Shown here: positions 36,246 to 45,293 of the stretch, piece by piece
How the letters are laid out: every line of letters begins with the position of its first letter
Position numbering within the stretch: the stretch's first letter is position 1
DNA from: Rhizobium sp. Leaf262
GTDB lineage: Bacteria > Pseudomonadota > Alphaproteobacteria > Rhizobiales > Rhizobiaceae
Assembly (NCBI RefSeq): GCF_001422245.1
Contig: NZ_LMMM01000016.1
Span: 356,708-420,707 of the forward strand
Direction: 5' to 3'
Length of the DNA stretch: 64,000 bases
Notes under the pieces: model-generated
What the model was told of the DNA's origin: nothing
The model's database searches: none
What the model saw: only the letters and a program-made list of their open reading frames with translations
Position numbers and translations under genes: made by a program

Positions 36246-37265
36246 ATGAGCCGTGACGCTGTCAAAACCCTGTTCCACCCCTTTTCCGCAGATATGCTGG
36301 CTGTGCCCAAAGCAGGCGAGCGTGTTTTGTTTCTGGGTGCGGAAGCAGGCGCGCCGCGTCTGGATGGTTTCGAAGCCGAGATCACCGCCGTCCAGAACCT
36401 GCGCCCACTCTACCGAGCGCTGCAGGCGCAGGGCGCGCAGGTTACGCCTGACATTTCCGGCGAGGATTACGATGCGGCACTCATCCTGTGCGGCAAGCAT
36501 CGCGGCGAAAACGAAAACCGTCTGGCTGAAGCGCTGACCCGCGTCAAGGCTGGCGGTCTGATCGTTGCTGCCGGTTCCAAGGAAGACGGCATCGTCACAC
36601 TCCGCAAGACACTGTCGAAGCTCGGCATCGAAGCCGAATCGACACCGAAATATCACGGCGTGGCCATCTGGTTCGGACGTCCCGAAGATGTCTCGACCAC
36701 GGTTTCCAAGCTCAAGCAGGACGCCGTCACCATCGAGCGCCGCTTTACCGCCATGCCCGGCATGTTCTCGCATGATCGCATCGATGGCGGTTCCGAGCTT
36801 CTGGCATCGCGCCTGCCGACGGATTTCGATGGCAATGCTGCGGATTTCGGCGCTGGCTGGGGTTACCTTTCCATCATGCTCGCTGAGAAGTCTTCGCGCA
36901 CGGCCCGTATCGACCTGTTCGAAGCAGACTGGAACGCGCTGGAATTTGCCAAGACCAATCTTCTGGAAAACTGCCCGCGCCTGACGACCCGCTTCTTCTG
37001 GCAGGATCTAGCCGCAGAGCCGCCAAAGGAAAAATACGACCTCATCATCATGAACCCGCCCTTCCATGCGGGTGGACAGGCAGCCGAACCGGCGCTCGGT
37101 CAGGCACTGATCAAGACGGCGGCAACGGCGCTGCGCAGCGGCGGCAAGCTGCTGATGGTCGCCAATCGCGGCCTACCTTACGAAACGATCCTCTCGACAG
37201 AATTCCGCAAGAGCGAGGAAGTCTGCCGCAACTCGCGCTTCAAGGTTCTGAGCGCGCAGAAGTAA
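36246..37265 (+). CDS. RsmC-like class I methyltransferase
   Basis: A 339-residue two-domain protein like RsmC/RlmG (rRNA guanine-N2 methyltransferases). The N-terminal half (to about 165) is a degenerate methyltransferase fold that helps bind RNA. The C-terminal half has the SAM site DFGAGWGYLS near 200, an acidic LFEADWNALE strand and the catalytic NPPFH at 270-274, diagnostic of N2-guanine or amino methylation. The family suggests 16S rRNA G1207, but RlmG activity is possible. The ATG at 36246 follows the pnp terminator by about 75 bases; an upstream in-frame extension inside pnp is ignored. Confidence 0.82.
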   Translation: MSRDAVKTLFHPFSADMLAVPKAGERVLFLGAEAGAPRLDGFEAEITAVQNLRPLYRALQAQGAQVTPDISGEDYDAALILCGKHRGENENRLAEALTRVKAGGLIVAAGSKEDGIVTLRKTLSKLGIEAESTPKYHGVAIWFGRPEDVSTTVSKLKQDAVTIERRFTAMPGMFSHDRIDGGSELLASRLPTDFDGNAADFGAGWGYLSIMLAEKSSRTARIDLFEADWNALEFAKTNLLENCPRLTTRFFWQDLAAEPPKEKYDLIIMNPPFHAGGQAAEPALGQALIKTAATALRSGGKLLMVANRGLPYETILSTEFRKSEEVCRNSRFKVLSAQK

Positions 37266-37292
37266 TCAAAAACGGACTTCGGCCTCGGCTGC

Positions 37293-38237
37293 TCAGTTCA
37301 GCAGCCAGGCCCATAGCGATACGCTCAGCACGCCAAACAGGGTGGAAATACTGATCGTGGAGGCGGCAATGCTGTGGCCAATGCCGAAGCGGTTGGCCAA
37401 TAGCCAGGAATTGATGCCTGTTGGCACGCAGGATGTCAGAACCAGTGCCGCGGTCCAAGCGGGGCTGAGGCCCAGCGCATGGGCCATTAGCCAGACACAG
37501 GCTGGCATCAGGATCAGCTTGAAGGCCGTCATCGTAACGGCAATGCGCAGATTGCCGCGAATGGGGTATTTGGTCAGCGCCATGCCGAGAGAAATCAAAG
37601 CTGCCGGGCCCGCCATGCTGGCAATCTGATCGATGACAGTCGTCATCACCACCGGCATCGGCAGTCCGATCATGTTGAAGCTCAGGCCAAGCGCCAGCGC
37701 GATCACCAGCGGGTTCTGCGCCAGATTGCGGCCAACCTGTTTTAAGACAGCAAGTGCGCTGCGCTTTTCGCCGCCCGTGACCTTATGGGTAGCATTCTCC
37801 ATCAAAATCGTCCCGGCAATCATCATGATCGGCAGATGGACCACAAGCAGAATGGAGATCGCAACGATCCCGTCGCTGCCGACAGAACGGCCCACCAAGG
37901 GCAGGCCGATGAAGATGTTGTTGGCAAAGGCGGATGAAATGCCGGCGATGACGCTGACACGCAAATCCTGCTTGAAGATGTGGCGCGTCATCATCTGCCC
38001 CGCCGCCCAGGTAATCGCCACGCCGGTAAAATAGGTCAACCACAGCTTAAACGGCGATGCGCCATGGAAATCCGCTGCGGCCAGCGTGCGGAAAATCAGC
38101 GTCGGGACGGCAATCTTGAAGACGAAGTCGCTCAGCACATCGCCCGCTTCCGCTTTGAAAAGCTTTGCTTTGACGGTCAGCCAGCCGATGAGGATGAGAA
38201 GGAAGATCGGCGCGACATTAACGGCGACAGCATACAT
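37293..38237 (-). CDS. AEC (auxin efflux carrier) family transporter
   Basis: A 314-residue membrane protein with about ten helices, starting MYAVAVNVAPIFLLILIGW. The AEC pattern is clear: two five-helix halves, with FVFKIAVPTLIFRTLA in the first and LGMALTKYPIR / LTSCVPTGINSWLLANRFG in the second. Bacterial members export malonate, malate or other small acids; the substrate here is unknown. Met at 38237 is chosen because longer in-frame sequence upstream lacks hydrophobicity and is arginine-rich. It ends close to the convergent methyltransferase. Confidence 0.88.
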   Translation of the reverse strand: MYAVAVNVAPIFLLILIGWLTVKAKLFKAEAGDVLSDFVFKIAVPTLIFRTLAAADFHGASPFKLWLTYFTGVAITWAAGQMMTRHIFKQDLRVSVIAGISSAFANNIFIGLPLVGRSVGSDGIVAISILLVVHLPIMMIAGTILMENATHKVTGGEKRSALAVLKQVGRNLAQNPLVIALALGLSFNMIGLPMPVVMTTVIDQIASMAGPAALISLGMALTKYPIRGNLRIAVTMTAFKLILMPACVWLMAHALGLSPAWTAALVLTSCVPTGINSWLLANRFGIGHSIAASTISISTLFGVLSVSLWAWLLN

Positions 38238-38551
38238 TGCGGGGAGACTTTCGCGGGCCTGAGACGCTTTCGGTCTAACGCATCTATCGGGACCGAACAA
38301 CGCTAACCGCGTCCACAAAAGAAAAAAGCGAGGTCGCCCCGCTTTCATCCGCTTGCCCCACCAGTACATCCGTGATGACGCAATGGGCATTCTATACCAA
38401 CGCTGCATGACAGACACATGACGCGATCTTTTTTTGTGGCATCGCGGTTCTGTTGCAACCAGCACGCGGTTTTAGCTTTTCTTGTCCGCAGAAATCTTTA
38501 AGACCGAGTTCCGGATAACGCATCCGTCGATGCGGTTCGGACAAGAGGCTC
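38238..38551. other. 314-base gap between AEC carrier and PfkB kinase
   Basis: A divergent intergenic region that must hold both promoters. One imperfect hairpin (AAAGCG at 38325-38330 with CGCTTT at 38340-38345) is visible. No convincing ORF, promoter pair or RNA was found. Confidence 0.5.
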
Positions 38552-39544
38552 ATGACAAAATTCGACGTATTGACCGTTGGCAATGCCATCGTGGACATCA
38601 TCTCCCGTTGCGATGATCGCTTTCTCAACGATAACGCCATCACCAAGGGTGCGATGAACCTGATCGACGCGGAACGCGCCGAACTGCTCTATTCGCTGAT
38701 GGGCCCGGCTCTGGAAGCCTCCGGCGGCAGCGCTGGCAATACGGCGGCGGGCATTGCCAATTTCGGTGGCCGCGCAGCCTATTTCGGCAAGGTGGCCGAA
38801 GATCAGCTCGGCGAGATTTTCCAGCACGATATCCGCGCCCAGGGCGTGCATTTCGAAACCAAGCCGGAAGGCACTTTTCCGCCGACAGCACGCTCGATGA
38901 TCTTCGTCACCGAAGACGGAGAGCGTTCGATGAACACCTATCTCGGTGCCTGCGTCGATCTTGGTCCAGAGGATGTCGAGCCAGCTGTGGTTGCCGAATC
39001 CAAGGTCACCTATTTCGAAGGTTATCTGTGGGATCCGCCACGCGCCAAGGATGCGATCCGCGATTGCGCCCGCATCGCGCACGAAAACGGTCGCGAAGTC
39101 TCGATGACATTGTCCGACAGCTTCTGCGTCGGTCGTTACCGCGATGAGTTTCTCGAGCTGATGCGCTCCGGCACCGTCGATATCGTTTTCGCCAACAAGC
39201 AGGAAGCGCTCTCGCTTTACGAGACGGATGACTTCGATCTGGCCCTGACGAAGATCGCGGCCGATTGCAAGATCGCGGCTGTGACCATGAGCGAAGAAGG
39301 CGCCACTATCGTTCGCGGCACAGAGCGTGTGAAGGTCGAAGCCTACCCGGTTTTCGACGTGGTGGACACGACGGGTGCTGGCGATCTGTTCGCCTCCGGC
39401 TTCCTTTATGGCTACACGCAGGGTCGTTCGCTGGAAGACAGCGGCAAGCTCGGCTGCCTGGCCGCCGCTGCCGTCATCCAGCAGGTCGGCCCGCGTCCCA
39501 TGTCATCGCTGAAGGCGCTGGCCGAAAAGCACGGTCTTGTTTAA
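38552..39544 (+). CDS. PfkB family kinase, adenosine kinase-like
   Basis: A 330-residue ribokinase/PfkB-family kinase. The N-terminus (MTKFDVLTVGNAIVDIIS) and the GGSAGNTAAGIANFGGRAAYFGKVA stretch bind sugar, and DTTGAGD (272-278) holds the anion hole and catalytic Asp278. The pattern matches the bacterial adenosine kinase-like group (often labelled adenosine kinase) more than ribokinase or fructokinase. It would phosphorylate a nucleoside or sugar in the cytoplasm. An SH3-domain gene converges on its end with 8 bases between. Confidence 0.87.
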   Translation: MTKFDVLTVGNAIVDIISRCDDRFLNDNAITKGAMNLIDAERAELLYSLMGPALEASGGSAGNTAAGIANFGGRAAYFGKVAEDQLGEIFQHDIRAQGVHFETKPEGTFPPTARSMIFVTEDGERSMNTYLGACVDLGPEDVEPAVVAESKVTYFEGYLWDPPRAKDAIRDCARIAHENGREVSMTLSDSFCVGRYRDEFLELMRSGTVDIVFANKQEALSLYETDDFDLALTKIAADCKIAAVTMSEEGATIVRGTERVKVEAYPVFDVVDTTGAGDLFASGFLYGYTQGRSLEDSGKLGCLAAAAVIQQVGPRPMSSLKALAEKHGLV

Positions 39545-39552
39545 AGGCTGGC

Positions 39553-40089
39553 TTATTTAAAGGCTTCGCCGGGATAGGCACCCCAGATTTCCCCTTGAGA
39601 AACCCAGCCGGTCACCTGATCGGCCTGGGCCTTGCACCAATCGCCATTGCACTCGCCAATCCTGATCTGAACGCCCGGCTCCAGCTTGGCAACGACGGAT
39701 GCGCCCGATTGCGCTTCGCGGCGCATGTTGACGTAGACGTCCTTGCCCTTGCCGCGCATCCATGGGGCCGCGACGGCGGTTCGCTCGCCAGACAGCAGCG
39801 CCTGGTTGACCCAGCCTTCGGTGCCATCGGCATCGCGAATACGCCGCCAGTTCTCATATTCCTGAATGATTTCGACAGGCATGCCTGACTTCATGTACAT
39901 CCAGGACACGGCATAATCCGTGCTTGGCCCGATGCGCATATTGACGCGCCGCGATTTCAGGCTGACGAAGCGTGGCAACGGCAGGCCGCTTGCGCCCTTG
40001 GCGGCACCTTGTGCCATCACAGGTGCGCTTGCAGCGTCGAGAAAACCCAGCGACAATGCAATGCAGACAGTAAAGACAATGCTACGCAT
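39553..40089 (-). CDS. exported protein with two bacterial SH3-like domains
   Basis: A 178-residue protein with a signal peptide (MRSIVFTVCIALSLGFLDAASAPVMAQ). Two SH3-like repeats follow: VSLKSRRVNMRIGPSTDYAVSWMYMKSG near 43 and VYVNMRREAQSGASVVAKLEPGV near 115, each ending in a Gly-Trp-Val strand. It matches the rhizobial SH3_4/DUF1058 type, thought to act at the cell wall or membrane. Met at 40089 is chosen so that the signal peptide begins the protein. No catalytic domain is present. Confidence 0.85.
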   Translation of the reverse strand: MRSIVFTVCIALSLGFLDAASAPVMAQGAAKGASGLPLPRFVSLKSRRVNMRIGPSTDYAVSWMYMKSGMPVEIIQEYENWRRIRDADGTEGWVNQALLSGERTAVAAPWMRGKGKDVYVNMRREAQSGASVVAKLEPGVQIRIGECNGDWCKAQADQVTGWVSQGEIWGAYPGEAFK

Positions 40090-40274
40090 GCCGGTTTCCG
40101 TTCCCTTGCGGTTTGATAATCTTGGGTCGCGAGCGAACCCACCATTTTTGAAGTCGATGACGGCCACATGCGAGATTTGTTTGTCTTCGCCGGTGGGTCT
40201 GGTAGAAACGCCCGTGGTGAAAGAAATTATCGCTCTTTTTGGTTAACGACCTCTGAACAAGGTGCCATCGGACA

Positions 40275-41279
40275 ATGACGAATAAAAAGAGACCGACCGT
40301 CTATTTGACACGCAAATTGCCGGATCTGGTCGAAACCCGCATGCGAGAGCTGTTCGACGCGGAACTGAACATTGAAGATGCTCCCCGCTCCAAGGCCGAG
40401 CTGATTGCGGCCATGCAAAAAGTCGACGTGCTGGTGCCCACCGTCACAGACCGCATCACCGCCGAGATGATCGAGCAGGCAGGCCCGCAACTGAAGCTGA
40501 TTGCCGGTTTTTCCAACGGCATCGACCATATCGATGTGGATGCTGCCGCCCGCAAGGGGATTACGGTCACCAATACGCCCAACGTGCTGACCGAAGACAG
40601 CGCCGATATGACCATGGCCCTCGTTCTGGCCGTCCCACGCCGTCTGGTGGAAGGCACGCGAGTCCTCGCCAATGGTTCGGATGAATGGTTGGGCTGGTCG
40701 CCCACATGGATGCTGGGGCGGCGTCTTTCGGGCAAGCGCATCGGCATTGTCGGCATGGGCCGCATCGGCACCGCGGTGGCCCGCCGCGCCAAGGCCTTCG
40801 GCCTGTCGATCCATTATCACAATCGCAAGCGCGTCAATCCGGCGACGGAAGCAGAACTTGAGGCGACCTATTGGGACAGCCTCGACCAGATGCTCGCCCG
40901 CGTCGATATCGTCTCGGTCAATTGCCCCTCGACACCAGCGACCTATCACCTGATTTCCGCCCGTCACTTGGCGCTGATGCAGCCGACGAGCTACATCGTC
41001 AACACGGCTCGCGGCGATATCATCGATGAAGCGGCGCTGATCCGCTGCCTGATGGATGGCAAGATTGCCGGTGCGGGTCTGGATGTTTTCGAGAACGAAC
41101 CGGTCGTCAATCCCAAGCTCATCAAGCTCGCCAAAGAGGGCAAGGTCGTCCTCCTGCCGCATATGAGTTCGGCCACCATCGAAGGCCGGATCGACATGGG
41201 TGACAAGGTCATCATCAACATCCGCGCCTTTTACGATGGCCACCGTCCACCCAACAGGGTCTTACCGGGCCGCAACTGA
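40275..41279 (+). CDS. D-2-hydroxyacid dehydrogenase (glyoxylate/hydroxypyruvate reductase type)
   Basis: A 334-residue NAD(P)H-dependent reductase. The Rossmann motif GIVGMGRIGTAVARRAKAFG is near residue 158, the substrate Arg246 is in NTARGDIID, the catalytic Glu near 275 in FENEP and the catalytic His near 295 in LLPHMSSAT. The sequence GFSNGIDHIDVDAAARKGI and LTEDSADMTMALVLA resemble GyaR glyoxylate reductases. It acts on glyoxylate or hydroxypyruvate in C2 metabolism; exact substrate and cofactor are not certain. It converges with the GNAT gene. Confidence 0.9.
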   Translation: MTNKKRPTVYLTRKLPDLVETRMRELFDAELNIEDAPRSKAELIAAMQKVDVLVPTVTDRITAEMIEQAGPQLKLIAGFSNGIDHIDVDAAARKGITVTNTPNVLTEDSADMTMALVLAVPRRLVEGTRVLANGSDEWLGWSPTWMLGRRLSGKRIGIVGMGRIGTAVARRAKAFGLSIHYHNRKRVNPATEAELEATYWDSLDQMLARVDIVSVNCPSTPATYHLISARHLALMQPTSYIVNTARGDIIDEAALIRCLMDGKIAGAGLDVFENEPVVNPKLIKLAKEGKVVLLPHMSSATIEGRIDMGDKVIINIRAFYDGHRPPNRVLPGRN

Positions 41280-41284
41280 AAAGC

Positions 41285-41758
41285 TTAATCGAGGTGCTTG
41301 GTCATTTCGATAGAGGTCGTGCGGCTATAACCCGGATGGGAATTTTCAGCGGTCTTGGTGAAACCCCAGGATGAGAAGCGCTGGTGATTTCCCACAAGCT
41401 CGATGCGCGTTTCGAGCCTAAGCGCTGGCAGTCCAAGGCCATGGGCGGTCTCTTCCGCTATGCGCAACAGTGCGGAGCCCACACCTTTGCCCTGCGCCGA
41501 AGGCGAAACGGCCAGCTTGCCGACATAAAGGCTCGCCGCTTCCGGCTTGCAGAAAATACATCCCATCAACTCGCGGCCATCGAGCGCAACAAAGGCGATT
41601 TCGTCTTTGGCTTTCTGCGCTAGGCTGTCCAATGTCAGCCTGTGCGCGGAAGACGGCGGGTCGATGACGCCATCCATATAGGCAAAGGACGACAGGATCA
41701 GCGCCAGCAGTTCCTCGAACTGTTCGAAGCTTTCGTCTATCCTGACGATCTCGATCAT
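41285..41758 (-). CDS. GNAT family N-acetyltransferase
   Basis: A 157-residue GCN5-related acyltransferase. The acetyl-CoA loop is in LAVSPSAQGKGVGSALLRIAEE (motif A, Q/RxxGxG/A), and the N-terminal half gives the usual alpha/beta pattern. The acceptor is unknown. It starts within the last 4 bases of the ThiF-like gene (ATGA overlap) and is translated with it. Confidence 0.85.
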   Translation of the reverse strand: MIEIVRIDESFEQFEELLALILSSFAYMDGVIDPPSSAHRLTLDSLAQKAKDEIAFVALDGRELMGCIFCKPEAASLYVGKLAVSPSAQGKGVGSALLRIAEETAHGLGLPALRLETRIELVGNHQRFSSWGFTKTAENSHPGYSRTTSIEMTKHLD

Positions 41759-42540
41759 GATCGCTCCTGTCTGCGCTTGTAGCGAACCGTATCGAAACGC
41801 GCCGCCAGCGCATCATATAGCAGCAGCCGCCCGATCAATGGTTCGCCGGTCTGGGTGATCAGCTTGATCGCCTCCATCGCCATGATCGTGCCGATGACGC
41901 CGGTCAGCGCTCCGACAATGCCGGTTTCGGCGCAGGATGGAACGACGCCCTCCGGCGGCGGCGCGGGGAAAAGGTCGCGGTAGTCGGGCAACAACGCGCC
42001 ATCCGGCCCGGTCTCATAGGGTTTCAGCACCGTCACGGAACCATCGAACCGGCCCACGGCCCCCGTCACCAGTGGCACCTTTGCCGTTTCCGCCGCATCG
42101 GCCGCCGCATAACGCGTGTCGAAATTGTCGGAGCCATCGATGACCAGATCGAAACCCTTGAGGTAGTCATGCGCCCAGACGACCGAGAAACGTTCTTCAA
42201 AATGCAGCGTTCGCACATGCGGGTTCAGCCGTGCAATGGAGCGGCGTGCGCTTTCGGTCTTCTGCTCGCCGATGCTGCCGGTATCGTGAATGACCTGCCG
42301 CTGGAGGTTGGACAGCGACACCACATCGTCATCGATCATGCCAAGCGTGCCGACGCCCGCCGCCGCCAGGTAATAGAGAACAGGCGCACCAAGACCACCC
42401 GCGCCGATAACCAGCACCTTGGCCGCCTTCAGGCGCTGCTGGCCCGCACCGCCGATTTCCGGCAGCAGAATATGGCGCTTGTAACGTTCGATTTCCTCTG
42501 GCGTCAGGGGATCCAAAGTGGTGTCTCCAGTCATGATCAA
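41755..42540 (-). CDS. HesA/MoeB/ThiF family adenylyltransferase
   Basis: A 261-residue E1-like enzyme that adenylates the C-terminal Gly of a small sulfur carrier such as MoaD or ThiS. The nucleotide motif GAGGLG is at 46-51, the Arg/Asp strand is DDDVVSLSNLQRQVIH and DGSDNFDTRYA carries the catalytic Asp. Only one cysteine (VVPSCAETG) follows; the second CxxC pair of zinc-bearing MoeB is not obvious, so ThiF versus MoeB cannot be settled. It overlaps the GNAT gene and lies next to recF on the same strand. Confidence 0.86.
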   Translation of the reverse strand: MIMTGDTTLDPLTPEEIERYKRHILLPEIGGAGQQRLKAAKVLVIGAGGLGAPVLYYLAAAGVGTLGMIDDDVVSLSNLQRQVIHDTGSIGEQKTESARRSIARLNPHVRTLHFEERFSVVWAHDYLKGFDLVIDGSDNFDTRYAAADAAETAKVPLVTGAVGRFDGSVTVLKPYETGPDGALLPDYRDLFPAPPPEGVVPSCAETGIVGALTGVIGTIMAMEAIKLITQTGEPLIGRLLLYDALAARFDTVRYKRRQERS

Positions 42541-42556
42541 CTGGATTTAAGCACTA

Positions 42557-43681
42557 TCACCCGACGCTGCCATGGGAAACATTGAAAAACTGCGCCCGGT
42601 CACCCAGACCTGCAAACATGGAGGCATCCGTGCCAGTCATGAAGCTTTGCCCGCCCAGCGCGTGGATGAGATCGAACAAAGCGGCGCGTCTGCCCTCATC
42701 CAGATGGGCGGCGATTTCGTCCAGCAGCAGAACCGGCGCATAGCCCGTCATATTGGCGGTCAGCTGCGCATGGGCCAGAACCAGCCCGACAAGCAGCGCC
42801 TTCTGCTCACCGGTCGAACAACGCCCCGCATCCATGTCCTTTTCCGCATGGCGCACGAAGAGATTGGCGCGGTGCGGGCCATCCAGTGTGCGCCCGGCGG
42901 CAGCATCGCGGTAGCGATTGTCCTTCAAGGTCGCGAGATATTCGTCTTCCAGATCGACAGCCGGACGGTGAAACTCGCCATCCATGAAACCGGAGAGCGT
43001 CAGCAAAGCCGTCGGAAAATTCGCATCATTGCTGCGGCTGTCGATCAGCGCTTTCAGAAGGCCCAGCATTTCATGACGCGCAACCGCCATGGAAATCCCC
43101 AGTTCCGCCATCTGCTTTTCGATGCCCTCCAGCCAGACCGGATCGAAGCGGCCATCAGACAGGAGACGATTGCGCCCGCGCATCGCCTTTTCGAAATCAC
43201 TCGCCCTTCGCCCGTGGCTGGGGTCCAGCGACAGAACCAGCCGGTCGAGAAAGCGGCGGCGGTCGGATGAGGAGCCGGTGAACAGGCCATCCATGGCCGG
43301 TGTCAGCCACAACACGCGAAGATGGTCGGTCAGTTCATCGACGGATTTGACCGATGTCCCGTTCAACCGCAGGCGTCGTGACAGCGCCTCGCCTTCACCC
43401 TCGACACCGGTGCCGATGGCAACCTCGCCATCCATGCCGTTAACCTCGGCAAAAATGGAGAAGCCCACACTCTCGGCGCCAACCCGCGTCACATCGGAAA
43501 GTGTCGCCCGCCGCAGCCCGCGCCCCGGCGACAGAAAGGAGACGGCTTCCAGCAGATTGGTCTTGCCCGATCCATTGTCGCCCGTCAGCACCACATGGCG
43601 CGCATCGAGGCGCAGGGCAACCTCCGCATAATTGCGAAACTCGCTCAGTTTCAGCCGGGAAAGGAAAACCTTGGCAGTCAT
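42557..43681 (-). CDS. recF: DNA replication/repair protein RecF
   Basis: A 374-residue SMC-like ATPase that loads RecA at single-strand gaps with RecO and RecR. Walker A is GDNGSGKT at 34-41, after LKLSEFRNYAE typical of RecF. The signature is in CSTGEQKALLVGLVLAHAQL, and Walker B in PVLLLDEIAAHLD. It stands apart from dnaA/dnaN/gyrB here, as usual in Rhizobiaceae. The 190-base gap upstream has no recognised feature beyond its promoter region. Confidence 0.96.
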   Translation of the reverse strand: MTAKVFLSRLKLSEFRNYAEVALRLDARHVVLTGDNGSGKTNLLEAVSFLSPGRGLRRATLSDVTRVGAESVGFSIFAEVNGMDGEVAIGTGVEGEGEALSRRLRLNGTSVKSVDELTDHLRVLWLTPAMDGLFTGSSSDRRRFLDRLVLSLDPSHGRRASDFEKAMRGRNRLLSDGRFDPVWLEGIEKQMAELGISMAVARHEMLGLLKALIDSRSNDANFPTALLTLSGFMDGEFHRPAVDLEDEYLATLKDNRYRDAAAGRTLDGPHRANLFVRHAEKDMDAGRCSTGEQKALLVGLVLAHAQLTANMTGYAPVLLLDEIAAHLDEGRRAALFDLIHALGGQSFMTGTDASMFAGLGDRAQFFNVSHGSVG

Positions 43682-43872
43682 GCCGCATCCAGAATCGTCA
43701 TGGGATCATGACCTACAACATGCGACCGAAAATCGAAATGGATTTTGAGAAAAAGCGATACCCGATCTCCCTCATTCCTGTGCTCGTCACACGAATCCAG
43801 TCGTCGCGCGTCTGCGTGACGCAGAGAGCCTTTCAGCACAGGTGTTGGATCAGCTGGATACGGTGGAAAGAA

Positions 43873-44502
43873 CTATTCCCAGATATCGATGCTGATATCC
43901 GCGCCCACGGAGTTTTCGACCACGCGTTTGCCGTTCGGCAGATCGTTCTCGTAAAGCTTGGCATGGATGCCCGCTTCATCAAGCCCGTATCCAACCCAGC
44001 GATCCCGCAGCCGCTGTTCCAGAACCTCCACCGATGGGCCGACGAAGATTGAAAAATCGAAACTGTTTTTCAGCCGCGCCCATGGCTCTTCATTGAGGAG
44101 GAGATAATTGCCTTCCGCCAGAATGAAGCGTGTATCAGGCGAAATCGCGCGTGCCGAGGCAATGGCAATCTCCCGTGAACGGTCGAACACAGGTACCAGC
44201 ACTTCCTGATCCGCCTTGCGGACGGCGGCGACAATGTCGGAGAAACCGCGCACATCGAAGGTTTCCGGCGCACCCTTGCGGGCCAGCAAGCCGCGATGTT
44301 GCAGAATGCCATTGTCCATATGAAAGCCGTCCATCGGCAGGACTTCGGCTTTTTCACCACGGCTGGTCAGTTCGTCCCGCAGCGAATCGGCCAGAGTAGA
44401 CTTGCCGGCCCCAGGGGGACCGGCAATGGCAACAATGAAGCGGGGATTGTCTGACGCACGCGCGACGATGTCGTCAGCCATCGCATCCAGTGTCATGGTC
44501 AT
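43873..44502 (-). CDS. frcK: FrcK, P-loop kinase of the fructose operon
   Basis: A 209-residue kinase of the uridine kinase/phosphoribulokinase fold. Walker A is GPPGAGKST at 28-36; PMDGFHMDNG and the NYLLLNEEPWARL strand are also conserved. In Sinorhizobium frcBCAK, FrcK has no proven substrate; a role in phosphorylating the imported sugar is an inference. It overlaps frcA by 4 bases (ATGA). The operon ends at this gene. Confidence 0.88.
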   Translation of the reverse strand: MTMTLDAMADDIVARASDNPRFIVAIAGPPGAGKSTLADSLRDELTSRGEKAEVLPMDGFHMDNGILQHRGLLARKGAPETFDVRGFSDIVAAVRKADQEVLVPVFDRSREIAIASARAISPDTRFILAEGNYLLLNEEPWARLKNSFDFSIFVGPSVEVLEQRLRDRWVGYGLDEAGIHAKLYENDLPNGKRVVENSVGADISIDIWE

Positions 44503-45293
44503 GCGGCAAGCGTCTCTCTTGGCGGCTCCTTGGCGCCCGTCATGAAGGCCACCGCATCCGACATCGTATATTCCTTCGGATTGATGACGCAGAGACGCTT
44601 CCCAAGCCGGTGAATATGGATACGGTCCGCCACTTCAAACACATGCGGCATGTTGTGCGAAATCAGCACGATGGGCAGACCGCGAGAGCGGACGTCCAGA
44701 ATAAGCTCCAGCACGCGTCGGCTTTCCTTCACACCAAGCGCTGCCGTCGGCTCGTCCAAAATGACGACCTTGGAACCGAAGGCCGCCGCGCGTGCCACGG
44801 CCACACCCTGACGCTGACCACCAGATAGCGTTTCCACCGACTGGTTGATGTTCTGAATGGTCATCAGGCCCAGTTCGGACAGCTTGTTGCGGGCAAACTT
44901 GTCCATGGCGGCATGGTCGAGCTTGCGCAGCACAGAGCCCATGAAGCCCGGTTTCCTCAGCTCACGCCCCAGAAACATATTGTCGGTGATCGACAGGGCA
45001 GGGGACAGAGCAAGGTTCTGATAGACCGTCTCGATGCCAGCGTCGCGGGCTTCGAGCGGAGTCTTGAACTGCACCGGCTTGCCATCCAGCCTGATCTCGC
45101 CTTCGTCAGGGCGGATCGCGCCTGAGAGAGCCTTGATCAGGGAGGACTTGCCAGCACCATTATCGCCGATGACGGCAAGGATTTCGCCCGGATAGAGATC
45201 GAAATCCGCATGGTCGAGGGCTGTCACGCGGCCATAGCGCTTGACGAGGCCGTGGGCGGAAAGAATGGGTTGCTTGGTCATATCAACAGTCAT
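44499..45293 (-). CDS. frcA: FrcA, fructose ABC transporter ATPase
   Basis: A 264-residue single ABC domain: Walker A GDNGAGKSS near 44, signature LSGGQRQGVAVARAA near 147, Walker B VVILDEPTAALG near 167, and the switch His in LISHNMP. Its start ATG overlaps the frcC stop by one base (TGATG). It energises FrcC as a homodimer. Most CUT2 sugar importers have a double ATPase; this family has a single one, as seen here. Confidence 0.92.
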   Translation of the reverse strand: MTVDMTKQPILSAHGLVKRYGRVTALDHADFDLYPGEILAVIGDNGAGKSSLIKALSGAIRPDEGEIRLDGKPVQFKTPLEARDAGIETVYQNLALSPALSITDNMFLGRELRKPGFMGSVLRKLDHAAMDKFARNKLSELGLMTIQNINQSVETLSGGQRQGVAVARAAAFGSKVVILDEPTAALGVKESRRVLELILDVRSRGLPIVLISHNMPHVFEVADRIHIHRLGKRLCVINPKEYTMSDAVAFMTGAKEPPRETLAA